Source: Lunularia cruciata
Taxonomy: Eukaryota > Streptophyta > Marchantiopsida > Lunulariales > Lunulariaceae
NCBI GenBank assembly: GCA_948567375.1
Contig: OX419762.1
Coordinates: forward strand, 6,826,001-6,890,000
Direction of reading: 5' to 3'
DNA: 64,000 bases
Positions 1-10,329 of this stretch are shown here, one piece after another; the stretch's first letter is position 1; the number at the start of each line of letters is the position of its first letter. The notes beneath the pieces were generated by a model, which was not told where the DNA came from, did no database searches, and saw nothing but the letters and a program-made list of their open reading frames with translations. The translations under genes were made by a program, and so were the position numbers.

Positions 1-253
1 TAACAAAGTAGCAAATAAAACAAAATAGCCTAGAATATTTTGGAAGTAGCTAGGAAGCTTCTTGGCTAGCTTAACTTGCACCTCAAGTAAGTAGCTTCTA
101 GAAGCTTGCAACTAGCTTAGCTTGCATGCCAAATAGGCGGCTTCTAGAAGGAAGCTTCTTGAGAAGCTTCTCAAGGGCCTTGTATGTTATTTAGTAATAC
201 CAAAGCCAAAGCTCATGCTAGACATTTGGAGTTTTCCTTCATTCAAGTGTCCC
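1..253 (+). repeat. 5' LTR of gypsy-1 (left end cut by window)
   Basis: This stretch aligns by eye to 7721-8044. The shared features are runs of AGCTTCT/AGCTTGC motifs, then 'ccttgtatg', a stretch before 'accaaagccaaagctcat', and finally 'attcaagtgtcc'. Position 4 corresponds to about 7723, so about 40 bp of this LTR lies outside the window. The copies differ at many positions, which points to an old insertion. The TATA-like box in the 3' copy (CTATAAATA) is not intact here. Confidence 0.8.
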
Positions 254-289
254 CATTCTCCTATTTCTCTCCTCAGTCTTGATCTTTTA

Positions 290-770
290 CAATAAGGAAC
301 TACATCATGCAATTCCAACACATCATCATGCAAATTCAAGATATACAAGAAGGTGAAGTTTTGGATTGCTTTATGAGGGGCTTGAAGTCACAAATTAAAT
401 AGGAAGTGATCATGCAAGAGCCACAAAATGTGGAAGAAGCCATGCAATTGGTTGAGCAATTGATTCCCTAGTTGCAACAACTTGGTCTCAACCTTGACCC
501 ACACCAAACCTACCAGTACACTACACACGGGTGGAGGAACTAGCACCAATGGAGATTGATGTTGTTCAATGGACACCACTTGGTATAGCAGATAGAGAAA
601 GATTGAGATAAAATGGTGGTTGTTTTTATTGTCACCAAGTTGGACATCACATTGCTGAATGTTCACTTAGGAATGGACAACCTCAACAAATTGCATAGAT
701 TGAGTTTGTAAAGCATATTGATCAAGAAAAAAATAAATCCCAATAGGTGATTTTGAGCCACCTGTTGGGA
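290..770 (+). pseudogene. gypsy-1 gag C-terminal part with zinc knuckle
   Basis: The reading is broken by several stops (TAG after 'SQIK', TAG in 'LIP*LQ') but recognisable as the end of a retrotransposon gag. It has the phrase 'DCFMRGLKSQIK' and then 'EEAMQLVEQLI', typical of the retrotrans_gag family. A CCHC zinc knuckle of the form C-x2-C-x4-H-x4-C lies at 621-662 (C-F-Y-C, H, C all present). The knuckle would bind the element's RNA during packaging. The N-terminal gag is missing or too decayed to follow. It lies directly downstream of the 5' LTR and upstream of the protease. Confidence 0.75.
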
Positions 771-799
771 ACTTGATTAGTTCCAATGGGTTGAAGGCT

Positions 800-1125
800 T
801 GACCTATGCAAGTTTGCATCACTTACAATATATGATATCTGATCATGGTTGTAAGATTTTGGTTGATTCTAGAAGTTCAACGAATTGCATATCTATGTAA
901 TTAGCAAAGGAATTGAGTATTCATATCAAGCCAATAATTAAAAGTAGATTGATGATGGCGGATGGTAGAAAGGATTATGCATTCCGTACCTTGTATCCTA
1001 TTACCTTCAAGATTAGGGAGTATTTGGAGTGTATGAAGTTTGTAGTGGTACATCTACACTATGATGTCATTCTAGGACTACTTTGGCTTGAACATCAAAA
1101 GGTTCAATTTGATTGGACCCGATGA
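800..1125 (+). pseudogene. gypsy-1 aspartic protease
   Basis: Retropepsin-like domain. 'ILVDSRSSTNCIS' at about 856-893 matches the usual 'hhhDSGAxxNF' active-site segment, but the Gly of D-S-G reads Arg (GGA to AGA). 'VILGLLWLEHQKVQFDW' at about 1072-1122 matches the conserved 'ILGMxWL...DW' end of the domain. An in-frame TAA precedes 'LAKEL'. The family cleaves the gag-pol polyprotein. This copy cannot be functional. Confidence 0.75.
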
Positions 1126-1494
1126 TAAATTCAAGTACAATACCATGGTAGGAATTTCTGATGGTTGTCCGGCACTTTTGAGTACAACACCTAAGAATAG
1201 CCAATCCCAAGATGGGAAATTGTAAATAAATCATTCATAAAGCAAGCTTTGAAGGGAGAGAAGTCCCAAGATGGGAAGTTTGTCAATGAAGTAGCTATAG
1301 AGCAAGCTTTGGAAGAAGATAAGTCTATTTTTGTTATGTGGATCAAGCCAATTGTACAAGGAGAATCTGAGGAAAGTCAAGAGCTCATTGAGCAATGGTT
1401 GATCAAATAGTTTAGGGGTTTGCAGATGTGTTTTTGGATGATCTACCAAAGGGATTACCCTCTAATCATAGTATGCACGTCAAGATTGAGTTAT

Positions 1495-2045
1495 TACCAA
1501 GGAGTACTCCAATGAGTAGACCAATCTGTCGGCTCTTACCAAAGGAGTTGGAGGAGCTGCAAATAACACTCATAGAGTTGTTGGAGAAGGATTTCATATG
1601 ATAAAGACATCTCCTTGGGGAGCACTAATACTATTGATTCCAAAGAAGGATAAAGGACTTTGTTTCTATATTGATATTACCATGGGCTCAATAAAAAAAA
1701 TAGTAAAGAATGCATATCCCTTGCCTCAAATTGATGACTTGCTTGATCAATTGAGTGGAAAATGATACTTCTCCAAGTTGGATCTTTGCAGTAGCTATTG
1801 GAAAATCTCTATCAATAGGGAGGATGTGCAAAAGACTACCTTTTTCACAAGGTATGGACATTTTGAGTGGAGAGTTTTGCCTCTTGGGCTCACTAATGCT
1901 CTAGCAGTCTTCATGGATCAGATGCATTGGGTGTTGGATGGATTGTTGGATTGTTATGTGGTAGTGTTCTTGGATGATATCTTAATCTATAGCATGATAA
2001 AGGTAGAACATGTGAATCACCTGCAAGAAGTCCTAAGATGTCTTT
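1495..2045 (+). pseudogene. gypsy-1 reverse transcriptase
   Basis: Ty3/gypsy RT relic. The palm motifs are readable: 'YFSKLDL', then 'TFFTRYGHFEWRVLPLGLTNA', and the catalytic box F-L-D-D at 1967-1978, in which both Asp codons are intact. Stops (a TGA just before 'YFSKLD', a TGA near 2048) and small indels near 1600 break the frame. The longest open piece is 1778-2047. The order RT, RNase H, integrase places it in the gypsy lineage. Confidence 0.85.
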
Positions 2046-2049
2046 GACA

Positions 2050-2765
2050 GTGGAAGTTTTATTGCAAGAAGTCAAAGTGTACCTTTTGGAAAAAGGAAGT
2101 TACCTTCTTGGGTCACAAGATTTCATTGGAGATAGAAGAAGAGAAAATCAAGACCATCATTGATTGGCCTACTCCAAAGGATGCTACTAAAGTATGGGCA
2201 TTTAATGGATTGGCTAGTTTTTATCAATGGTTCATTCACTACTATGCTCATGTGGCCGCACCATTGATTGATCTCTTGGAGAAGAACTTGAGCTTTCAAT
2301 GGACCAACAAGCATGAAGAAGCATTCCAAAAGTTAAAACATATGGTGTCTTCAAGACCAATTCTTCAACCATATGATCCTCAACCACCATGTGTGGTTGA
2401 TTTTGATGCTTCTAACTTTGCAACTTTGCAATTGGAACTATGTTGCAATTGGAATTCACATATGGATTGCATCCCATTGCCTTTGTGTCTCGTAGACTAA
2501 ATATAATGGAAAGAAATTACTCTACTTGTGATTGGGAACAACTAGCAATGGTATATGCCACCAAGGTATAGAGACATTATCTCTTGAGGAAACAAGTGGT
2601 CATGCAAACTAATCACAAGCCCTTGGTGCAGACATTATTACATTTGGAACACATGAAGTGTCAACATCATTGATGGGAGGAAAAACTATAGTTTTTTGAC
2701 ATCAAACTTGAGTACAGACCTGATTGGTTCCATGTCATCCCTAATGCCTGATCATGACAACCTGA
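2050..2765 (+). pseudogene. gypsy-1 RT connection and RNase H
   Basis: This continues directly from the RT, with 'CKKSKCTFW' and 'VTFLGHKIS' and then the tether region 'FNGLASFYQWFIHYYAHVAAPL'. RNase H starts near 2385 with 'CVVDFDASNFA', which keeps the first catalytic Asp. 'HCIPLPLCLVD' and 'YSTCDWEQLAMVYATK' follow, with an indel between them. TAG replaces a Trp codon in 'KV*RHYL' (2569-2571). It is decayed but in the expected order and spacing for a gypsy pol. Confidence 0.8.
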
Positions 2766-2889
2766 TTTGAAGTCTCTTCCTCTCATCACAATGGCAATTA
2801 TGATGGTATCCGTTGACTCCAAAGTCCAAATTGAGTTCTAAACAGCTCCACAACAAGATCCTTTCTTTCAGATGGTACAAGGTAATCTT

Positions 2890-3318
2890 ACAGCATACAA
2901 CAAGGATTACAACACCTTCTCCTGCAAGGAAGACCTTCTATTCCATGAGGATTGGATCTATATTCTAGCCAAAGGTGATGTATAACTTGTGTGCCTTCAA
3001 GAAGTCCATGATTTACCAATTGCTGGTCACATGGGTGTAGACAAGACCTTAGGTATCCTCCAATGCAAATGGTGGTAGCCCAACATGGCACGAGATGTTT
3101 AAGAGTTTGTCCAATCATGTGAAATCTGCCAATGCAACAAGGCTAGGAACCGGAAACCGAGTAGACTCCTTCAACCATTCCCCATTCCATCTACTCATTG
3201 AGAACATGTGAGCTTAAATCTCATCACATCTTTACCCAAGACAAAGCAAGATCACACAACCATTGTGGTGTTTGTGGATAAGCTTAGTAAGTAAATCCAT
3301 TTGGCACCAACCATTTTT
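2890..3318 (+). pseudogene. gypsy-1 integrase, N-terminal part
   Basis: The integrase zinc-binding segment is readable: 'LPIAGHMGVDKTLG', then 'SCEICQCNKARNRKP' (C-x2-C at about 3117-3128). The catalytic core begins with 'SLNLITSLPKT', where the first Asp of the DDE triad reads Asn (a G-to-A change), and then 'TTIVVFVDKLSK*IHLAPT'. The reading ends abruptly near 3318. The rest of the same domain resumes near 6690, so the integrase is split by an insertion. Confidence 0.8.
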
Positions 3319-6300
3319 GAGGGGATTGGATGGTCTTGAGAGTGTATTGGGCACTTGGCTGCATGTGCTTAGGTTGTCCTTTTTGTTGATGAATTGTGAG
3401 TTATCATGCAGTTTGCCGCAACTTCTAATCTTTCATCCAATTTCAGTCTCCTCCTTTTTATGGAGCAACTTGTTTGCAGTTGTTCTTTTCTGTAGGCTCT
3501 TCTTAGGGCTGTTGTGTTGAGTTTCTTGGGTTGGCGTTGGACCTCATGTGCCACTAAGGCCTGTTTGTGTTCTATTACTTTTTAGGTTTGGTGTTATGGA
3601 TCAGGTGGGTTTCATTGGCAATACACGAGCTAAGGCCAGACTTATTCAGAGCAAGCAGATCAACCACTTGATCTGTCTACACGTACCAGATTGGAAGCTC
3701 CAAGAATTGAGTCATTCTTTCGGACACTATTCATAGTTCACAATAGATACGTTCATCCACGACCACACAGTTTTCAACACCCTTGTATCGGTTTTTACAC
3801 GCCACTCTAGGAAAACATACAGTTCTAGGCTAACACACTATATTAACCTAAGCTTCTATAGCTGTCAAACAAGCAAAGGGAAAATATGAAAACAGCCAAA
3901 TTCAAACTTGGTCTCCGACACATTCTTTCTCACTTGCATGTGTAGTTCAGACTAGTCCAACTATGAAAATGTTCTCTCTTTCTTTGCCACATTAAGGTCT
4001 AAGGTCTTGTTGCAGTCAATGTCTAAAGCTCCGGTCAGAGGCAATGCATAAGCTTTTGTCACAGCAAGGTCCAAGCTCTTGACGTACCCAGATTCATCTC
4101 TGCTTAGACCAGACCAAACCAACTTCGGGGATTTTCTCCTCCTCTTACCTCTTTGTCTAGGCAAATTCAACTCCAATTTGTCTTCTCTTCCTCCAATGCT
4201 GCCAGCCAGACCACCTCAAATTTTATATTTCTCCCTCCTTGCCAAACACTTTCTTACCACTTCGGAAGTTCCTCCAGCTAGAGCATTGTCTCCAAACCCT
4301 TGTGTGATGTTAATCCCTTCTTGGTTTTGCATGCATAGCAACTACTCTCTTCTCTCTTTTCTTTCTCTTCTCTTGAATTCTCTCTCTCCCTTGCACGGCA
4401 GGCGCTTATCCTCTCAAAAAAATAATCCTGTCTTAGTTTTTTTTCCTTTTTAAACAACTCCTTGAACGTCTAAACTCTTTTCTTTCCATCCGTCATGACT
4501 GACTCCCTCCTTTGAAATTATTTCTTTGGCACAAGCACCAAGTCTCTCTTTCTCTTGAATGTCTTTCCCCCCTGCCCAGGCCTCTCCTTCAAAACCCTGT
4601 GCAACCAATTCATTCCTCTTTGATAATTTCTTCCTTACTACAGCCAAAGCCTTTCTCTTTCAATAAATTCCTCTCTTTCAACCTCCCGCTCAATCCAACC
4701 TTTCCCTAGAAGGTTTCCCTATCCAGACCCTACTTTTGAGAAATCTTCTCCTTGCAAATTTTTCCTATTCTATCACCGCTGCACCTATGGCCTTGTCATA
4801 GGCCTTTACTGCCCTTAGCACAATAGACCTTGCTCAATAAGTCTTGCAGCCTGCACAACCTTTCACATTCAAAATTCTCCTTTCTTGCCACATCCTTCAC
4901 AAGCCCTTTCCATTCCTATTTTCTCTTGGAAGGTTTCTCTGCAGCCTGACACTTCTGATCTTCAACATTGCCAATTTTTCCCAAAAATTACTCTCCCCTA
5001 CAGCCAGACACTTCAGACCTTAGCATTGCCAATTTCCCTTAAAAAGTTTTACCCTACAGCCAGATACTTCAGACCTCAACACTGCCAATTTCCCTTGAAA
5101 AGTTTTACCTTACTTTGTCAAGACTTTCAAGGACTTTGCATAGCCTTAATCCTTCCTTTGAGACACTTTCTCTCCTCCAGATTCTTGGTTCAGCCTTCAC
5201 ATTCTAGTTTCCTTTGCGCAGTCTCTCTGCCTAGACTCTCAAGGTTCCTGCACAGCTAAACCCCTTCTCTTCTATTGATCACCCTCAATTCCTATCATGT
5301 CAAACATTTTCAAGATTCCTTTCTCGGTCTAGACCTTCCCCTTGAAGGTTCTCCTATCTAGACCCTTAATTTCCTGATTCTCCAAAACCCCTCTGTCTCT
5401 CGAATGTTTCTTTTGCCCTTCTGTCTTGTGACTCCCTTCATAAAATTGCTCTTTCCCCTCCGTATCTGGATTCTCAAGGGCATGAGCTGTTCCTCAAGAA
5501 ATTCTTCAGCCCTTGTGCAGCACTCTTCTTCTCTTGAGTTTTTTTCTTGCTCCTCTTCTTTTCTTGTTCCCCAGGCCCACACTATTCCTTTAGAAAAAAA
5601 AAACCTTTCTTCTTTCTCCTTTAGAATCACTCTCACAGTCCTATCACATTGTTCCTCTCTTGCCCTCTCTTTTGAAGTGTCCTGCTCCTTGTCCTGCCTT
5701 GTCAGTTTCTTCAAAAGATCTCCTTCCTCCTACACCCCTCAGATAAATTCAATGCCTGGTTAAACATCAAACAAGAAAAATAGAACCCTTTATCCCCTTT
5801 TTCTCCCAACACATTTTGATTCTCTCTGTCCCTATCTTCTCCTTTAATCTTGGATTCCTCACTATTCTTGGCTCTTTGATTTTCTTCACTGTCCCCACCT
5901 TTCAATCATGCCTGACTACTCCCTCCCTATTACTTCCCTTCGATCGTTCCTATCACTTCCCAAAGACACCTCCCTGTCAATTCCTTCTCTACCACTTCTC
6001 AAAGAGTATTCCTGCCTAACTCTCCATTTTCCTCCCTCCCTCTTCACTGTCCTTCCCTTTGATCATATCCTTTCTTGTTACCCCCCTCCATGGCTCACTC
6101 CTCTCCTATCTCTCTCAAAGTGCAACTCTTTTGGGAAAGTTCCCTGTCAGCTCCTTCATAGGCCCTTTCCTTTGGGAAAAAAATCCTTTGTTTCCCTTCA
6201 CAAGATCTCCCAAAAAAATTTCTCTACCTCATTAACTCCCTTGTCATCAGCAATATCAGCCAGAAGCATTCCCTTGAAACCGTTCTCCTTAAACCCTTCC

Positions 6301-6640
6301 TTCTTTGTCAATTCTTCCACTAGCACTATTTCTCCACAAGATCTCTTGAAGCATTTCCTAAAATGGAAAAAAATGCTTCTAAGACCCTAGTAACCTGAAA
6401 AAATCATTTTGAGCCCGTGTAGCATAAATCTAAGCCCCCATAATGTGTAACTCCAAATGAACTCCCATTTTCATGCAAACTAATAATACTCTTGAGTTTA
6501 TGCCTCATTTATGAGCTTTCAAGCTCATGAAAAATTAAGAAAACTTCTGACCTCACAATGGCATGAAGAATATTCTCAAGATACAATAACCAAAAAATAC
6601 CAAAAGTCATTACTACACAAGAAAACAAAACATGCACACC
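3319..6640. mobile_element. insertion in gypsy-1 integrase, mostly pyrimidine-rich
   Basis: About 3.3 kb separates the two halves of one integrase core. The first 640 bases are of ordinary composition. From about 3960 to 6400 the plus strand is strongly C/T-rich and made of degenerate repeats around phrases such as 'CTTGAAGGTTT' and 'CCAGAC'. The clearest units start at 4942, 5001 and 5057 (periods of 59 and 56 bases, 'CAGCC.GACACTTC'). ORFs on either strand are low-complexity (Ser/Pro/Leu or Lys/Glu/Arg) and probably not genes. No terminal repeats or target duplication could be fixed, so the exact ends are uncertain by tens of bases. Confidence 0.6.
4942..5115 (+). repeat. three tandem units of 56-59 bp
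   Basis: Units begin at 4942, 5001 and 5057. Each carries a 'cagcc.gacacttc' start, a central 'attgccaattt' and a 'aaaagttttac'-like end. The second and third units are the most alike. They look like the best-preserved part of the larger pyrimidine-rich array around them. Confidence 0.7.
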
Positions 6641-6649
6641 AAATGGCAT

Positions 6650-7104
6650 CCATAGTACGCATGGGCTATTTTCCCGATGATATCGTTGATATTGCGGATG
6701 CTCCAACCTTGGTGCAAATCTACTTTGACAATGTATTCAAGCATCATGGGATGGCACGTGTACTCATCTCTGACCATGATCCTCACTTTGCTAGAAAGTT
6801 TTGGCAAGCACTCTTCCAAATCCTCAACACCAAGCTTGCCTTGTCCATGGCCTATCATCCTCAAACTGATGGGCAAATTGAACGTGAAAATTGCACCTTG
6901 GAGGGTATGCTTCACGCCTTCATTAACATTCACCATACCAATTCAGATGAATGTCTTGCAACTACAGAGTTTGCATACAATAATTCCAACATGCAAGCAC
7001 CAAATTCTCTCCTTTCTTCCTCAATTATGGCCAAGATCCACTTGTTCCAGATTCCCTTCTTTCTCCTCCTCCATCTCATGTCCCTCATATTTCAACCTTC
7101 TTGA
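6650..7104 (+). pseudogene. gypsy-1 integrase, C-terminal part of the core
   Basis: Second half of the split integrase, in one open frame (within 6511-7104). 'DAPTLVQIYFDNVFKHHG' is followed by 'VLISDHDPHFARKFWQALF', which holds the second catalytic Asp. 'MAYHPQTDGQIERENCTLE' then holds the catalytic Glu. The order and spacing match Ty3/gypsy integrases. Codons upstream of 'DIADAPT' have no integrase match and belong to the insertion. Confidence 0.85.
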
Positions 7105-7645
7105 CCACCATATCTCAATCCCTCCAACAAGCCAAATCTCACCTCCTTGTTGCCCAAAATTGTCAAAAACAATATGCATACCACCATTGTTGTGATCTCA
7201 CCTTTCAAGTTGATTATAAAGTCACCTCTTGTCTAGTAACTTATCCCTCCTACTTGATATCCAAGTCCATAAACTTGCTCTTAATTGGATAGGACTCTTT
7301 GAGGTCACACAATTCATTTCTCTTGTTGCTTATTGACTTGCCTTGCCTTGTCATATGTGCATTCATTCTATCTTTCATACTTCCAAGTTGAAACCCTTTG
7401 TCCCTAGTCTATCTTCTTTTCCTCTTGTGTCCAACCTCCTCCTCCTCTTCCCATCCCTATCAATGATCATGAGGAATATGAAGTTGATCGTATCCTTACA
7501 CGTCGCCACATTCAACAAGGCCGTTGATAACACACAGAGTACAAGGTCCTTTGCAAAGGTTATCCCTTTCATGATGCCACACAAGAACCTCTTTATCATC
7601 TCCAAAATGCACAAATGGCCATCCAAGAGTTTAAAGCTTCAATGG
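7105..7645 (+). pseudogene. gypsy-1 integrase tail and chromodomain
   Basis: After the core come the usual tail phrases, in shifting frames: 'AQNCQKQYAYHH..DLTFQV', then 'LPCHMCIHSIFHTSKLKPF' (about 7337-7395). From about 7474, 'EYEVDRILTRRHIQ', 'EYKVLCKGYPFHDATQEPL' and 'LQNAQMAIQEF' form a chromodomain. This marks the element as a chromovirus-type gypsy, a group whose chromodomain steers integration to marked chromatin. Stops interrupt the N-terminal part of the chromodomain. Confidence 0.8.
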
Positions 7646-7665
7646 CGACAAGGACATCACCAACT

Positions 7666-7680
7666 AAAAGTGGAGGAATA
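7666..7680 (+). promoter_or_regulatory. gypsy-1 polypurine tract
   Basis: A purine run (AAAAGTGGAGGAATA) sits directly before the TG that opens the 3' LTR. In LTR elements this tract primes plus-strand DNA synthesis. Its position fixes the LTR start at 7681. Confidence 0.75.
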
Positions 7681-8045
7681 TGTAATAATATGGAGTTTAG
7701 TGACAAAGTTAGTTAGGGCTTACAAAGTAGTGAATACGCCAAATTAGCCTAAAATATTCCAAAAGTATTTATAAAGCTTATTGGGAAGCTTCCTAACTAG
7801 CTTAGCTTGCACCCCAAGTAAGTAGCTTCTAAAAGAAGCTTCTAGAAACTTCCAACTAGCTTAGCTTGCAAGCCAAGTAGGTGACCTTTAGAAGGAAGTT
7901 TCTTGAGAAGTTTATCGGTTAACTCAGCTTGCACTCCAAGAAAGTGGCTCAAGGAAGCTTCTCAAGAGCCTTGTATGCTCCCTATAAATACCAAAACCAA
8001 AGCTCATATTAGGCATATGGATTTTATCCACATTCAAGTGTCCTA
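7681..8045 (+). repeat. 3' LTR of gypsy-1
   Basis: It starts with TGTAATAATATGG after the polypurine tract and aligns to the LTR at 1-253. A TATA-like box (CTATAAATA) lies at 7982-7990, where LTR transcription would be driven. Alignment with the 5' copy stops after 'attcaagtgtcc', near 8044, so the right end is accurate to a few bases. No target duplication can be checked because the left end is off the window. Confidence 0.8.
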
Positions 8046-8078
8046 ATATGATCTTCCACTGGCTAGTTCTCAATCACT

Positions 8079-8384
8079 TCAATCAAGAGTGAATTTGTAG
8101 TTCTCCATCCATGGCATGCCTAAGATTGCACCATAATGAGCTAATTGTATCATTTGCCACTCAATTGCTTCTTGATACTCTCCTATAAAGAGTGTTATCT
8201 TTCTACGTAATGACTCAATCCTCTCTATTTCACCATTAGGTAACTCTACTTTGTCATTCTCATCCTTCTCCAATTCCATCCCCAACCTTATTGCAATATA
8301 GCAAGACAATAAATTCTTTGTTGCTCTAGGGTCTATCAAGACTCTCACTTGATTGCCTTTTAGGACTCCATTTACAATAATCAA
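8079..8384 (-). pseudogene. gypsy-2 aspartic protease (minus strand)
   Basis: Open piece of 101 codons. 'QVRVLIDPRATKNLLS' corresponds to the active-site 'hhhDSGATxNF' segment, with D-S-G altered to D-P-R. 'YGAILGMPWMENY' matches the conserved domain end. It belongs to a second gypsy element, unlike gypsy-1 in sequence and orientation. The pol sequence that should follow is absent: the relic ends within about 35 bases of the gypsy-1 LTR. This suggests gypsy-1 inserted into gypsy-2. Confidence 0.75.
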
Positions 8385-8479
8385 TTATGCATTTCTCTCC
8401 TCCAACTTTGCACATTCATCCTCTTCCTCTTCCTACTTTTACTCTTCTCCATTGAGCCAATAAGGCACTAAGGTACATT

Positions 8480-9600
8480 TACTAATGATCTTCATTTTCT
8501 AAGGTGATTTCAACATCTTCTTCTTTAATTCATCTCTTCATGTTGTTCAAAGATCACCTCAATGGAAGCCAAGGGCATCTAGGAAGATGAGCATGACAAT
8601 TGATTGTTATGTCCTTAACTCGGCCACAATTGTAGCAACATTGTTGTTTTTCTCAAGCTTCTTCCCCACATAGGACTCCATCTCTTCTTTCTTTGACCCA
8701 TCTTCCTTCTACTTGGAGTGATTGTATTCCTTAGTCTTAGAATCAAATGTTGCCTAATTCCATAGGAACTAGTCCACCAAAGTGTGGTGTTTCACCCAAT
8801 AGTGTTGAGTCGGGACTACCTCTTCACCTCCTCCAAGTGCCCCTGCTATTCTCTAAGCACAAGCAATGGCTTCAAAATTAATGCAAGGATTTTGTACCAT
8901 TACCTCTTGGTAAATTTGCACTTTTAACCCCAATTTGAAATTGTCAAGAGCTTTCATTGGACTCATAACAATTATCATGACCTATAGATCAAGAAATACC
9001 TTCAAATCTTGTATGATATTCTTCTACTCCAACCTCCATAGTTTGGTTTAGACTATTTGCACAAAATCTATGGATTGGAAATTCTTTTTTAGCCCTTCTT
9101 GCATTGCCGTCCAAGTGATCTCTCTTCCTTCTACCAATATTGATCATTCTCAAGCATCATACCATGCAAGGGATTTATTGGTCAAGTACCCACATGCAAA
9201 TGCGCCTACAGAAGGTTGATGATCTCAATCGTGAATAATCAAAAGTTGATTTGTTCTTGAAATCAAGTTTTCCACTACTCTCATGGAACTCTATCCCTTG
9301 TAAGGCTCAATGATGCCCATCTTCTTTATCTATAGTAACAATGTGGTTTCATTGTTGATATCAATATGAGTGACTCTCCAAGTACTTGGCCATTGGTATT
9401 GGATTTTGGGATGGTTTCCCTTCTTGCATTATTTGATTGTTCTTGAAGGTGCATATTTGACTTTTCAATGCCTCCATCGTCACCTTGATCTCCCAAAACT
9501 CATTCAACATCCCATGCATTCCTTGCATAAGATCTTGCAATTCCGACTCCATGATTTGTACACACAACAAACGCTCAATCACTACTTCCTACTTCAATAG
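8480..9600 (-). pseudogene. gypsy-2 gag (minus strand)
   Basis: This lies upstream (on the minus strand) of the gypsy-2 protease. A zinc knuckle at about 8597-8638 reads C-Y-N-C then C, with the His position changed to Asp. Further upstream are gag-like phrases ('FPIHRFCANSLNQTMEVGVEEY') and an acidic N-terminal piece at 9361-9582 with 'MESELQDLMQGMHGMLNEF', of the kind that precedes gypsy gag. Many stops and frameshifts are present. Confidence 0.65.
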
Positions 9601-9659
9601 AGGGTTAATATGATCACTTAGGAGGGAGCACTGACTATTGGGATTGCCATTAGGATCAC

Positions 9660-10188
9660 AAAGGCTATCAGATATAGGTATCACCAAGATAATACTTCTA
9701 CTAATAGGGCAGGAGTCGAGAATAGCATGAAACCTTGAGAGTCAATTTTGGAGGCCTAAACAAATGAATTAGACCTCAAATATATATATATATATATATA
9801 TGTATCTCCCCCTCCCCCTTTCAAATGAAGGAAAGGCTGGCCTTCTCATCCCACCAGGCTTGTCTCATCAAGAGCTTTCCAATGGTATCTCACCCACATG
9901 ATTTGAAGATTCCTACAAGAAGATTTCCTAAAGATTCCCAAGGATGGTTCGACCAACCAAATAGGATCAGACCTGATGTGTCACCCATGCATGCAAATAA
10001 TCTAAGAGAAGAGCTCATTGACTTGTCATCAATTCATGTATCTGATCCAAGGGTGGAGCTTCTTTCAGAAAAGTCTCTCGTGTTCTATAATACAGTCAAG
10101 GTGCTCCTTTGGGGTATCGGAGGATTGAGTGTGAAGTTTGTGTTTCTTCTCATGTGTTTCTCTTAAGGTCTCTTATCCTTGGAAGATT
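9660..10188 (+). repeat. LTR-B fragment, plus orientation
   Basis: Matches the reverse complement of 25705-26296 and 23305-23865 over most of its length. Shared landmarks include 'ggtatcacca', the segment next to 'ggcctaaacaaatgaatta', 'ccaaggatggttcgaccaa', and the 'ggtgctcctttgggg' stretch near 10100. The first 90 bases or so of the LTR are missing or too diverged. It ends near 10188 with 'CTCTTATCCTTGGAAGATTA', the counterpart of the conserved LTR end. ORFs here, such as 9825-10166, are LTR sequence and not genes. Confidence 0.75.
9781..9801. repeat. (TA)n microsatellite inside LTR-B
   Basis: A pure TA run of about 21 bases. The other LTR-B copies have no such run at this place, so it arose in this copy. 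Confidence 0.9.
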
Positions 10189-10189
10189 A

Positions 10190-10326
10190 AACCCTATTAG
10201 TGAAAGTACTCTTTTGGTGACACCTCTATTTGATCTACTTAGACAATCATATATAATATCCTTCCAAATGTTACCAAGCCAATTTCCATCTCTAGATAAT
10301 ATGTCTAGCTAATGGTATTGCTACAA
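10190..10326 (-). repeat. truncated LTR-B, minus orientation
   Basis: About 137 bases match 23735-23865 and 26165-26296 ('ccctattagtgaaagtac', 'ccaagccaatttc', 'tctagataatatg', ending 'ggtattgctaca'). It is in the opposite orientation to the LTR-B copy that ends at 10188, so the two meet head to head. It borders the C-terminal side of a family A ORF, as LTR-B does at 23865. Confidence 0.75.
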
Positions 10327-10329
10327 CCA

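Noticed and set aside
3960-6390. Long ORFs on both strands (for example 5908-6390 plus, 5358-5714 minus) as protein genes
   Set aside because: The products are low-complexity (Ser/Pro/Leu on plus, Lys/Glu/Arg on minus) as expected from one-strand pyrimidine-rich DNA. There are no domains, and repeated DNA units explain them.
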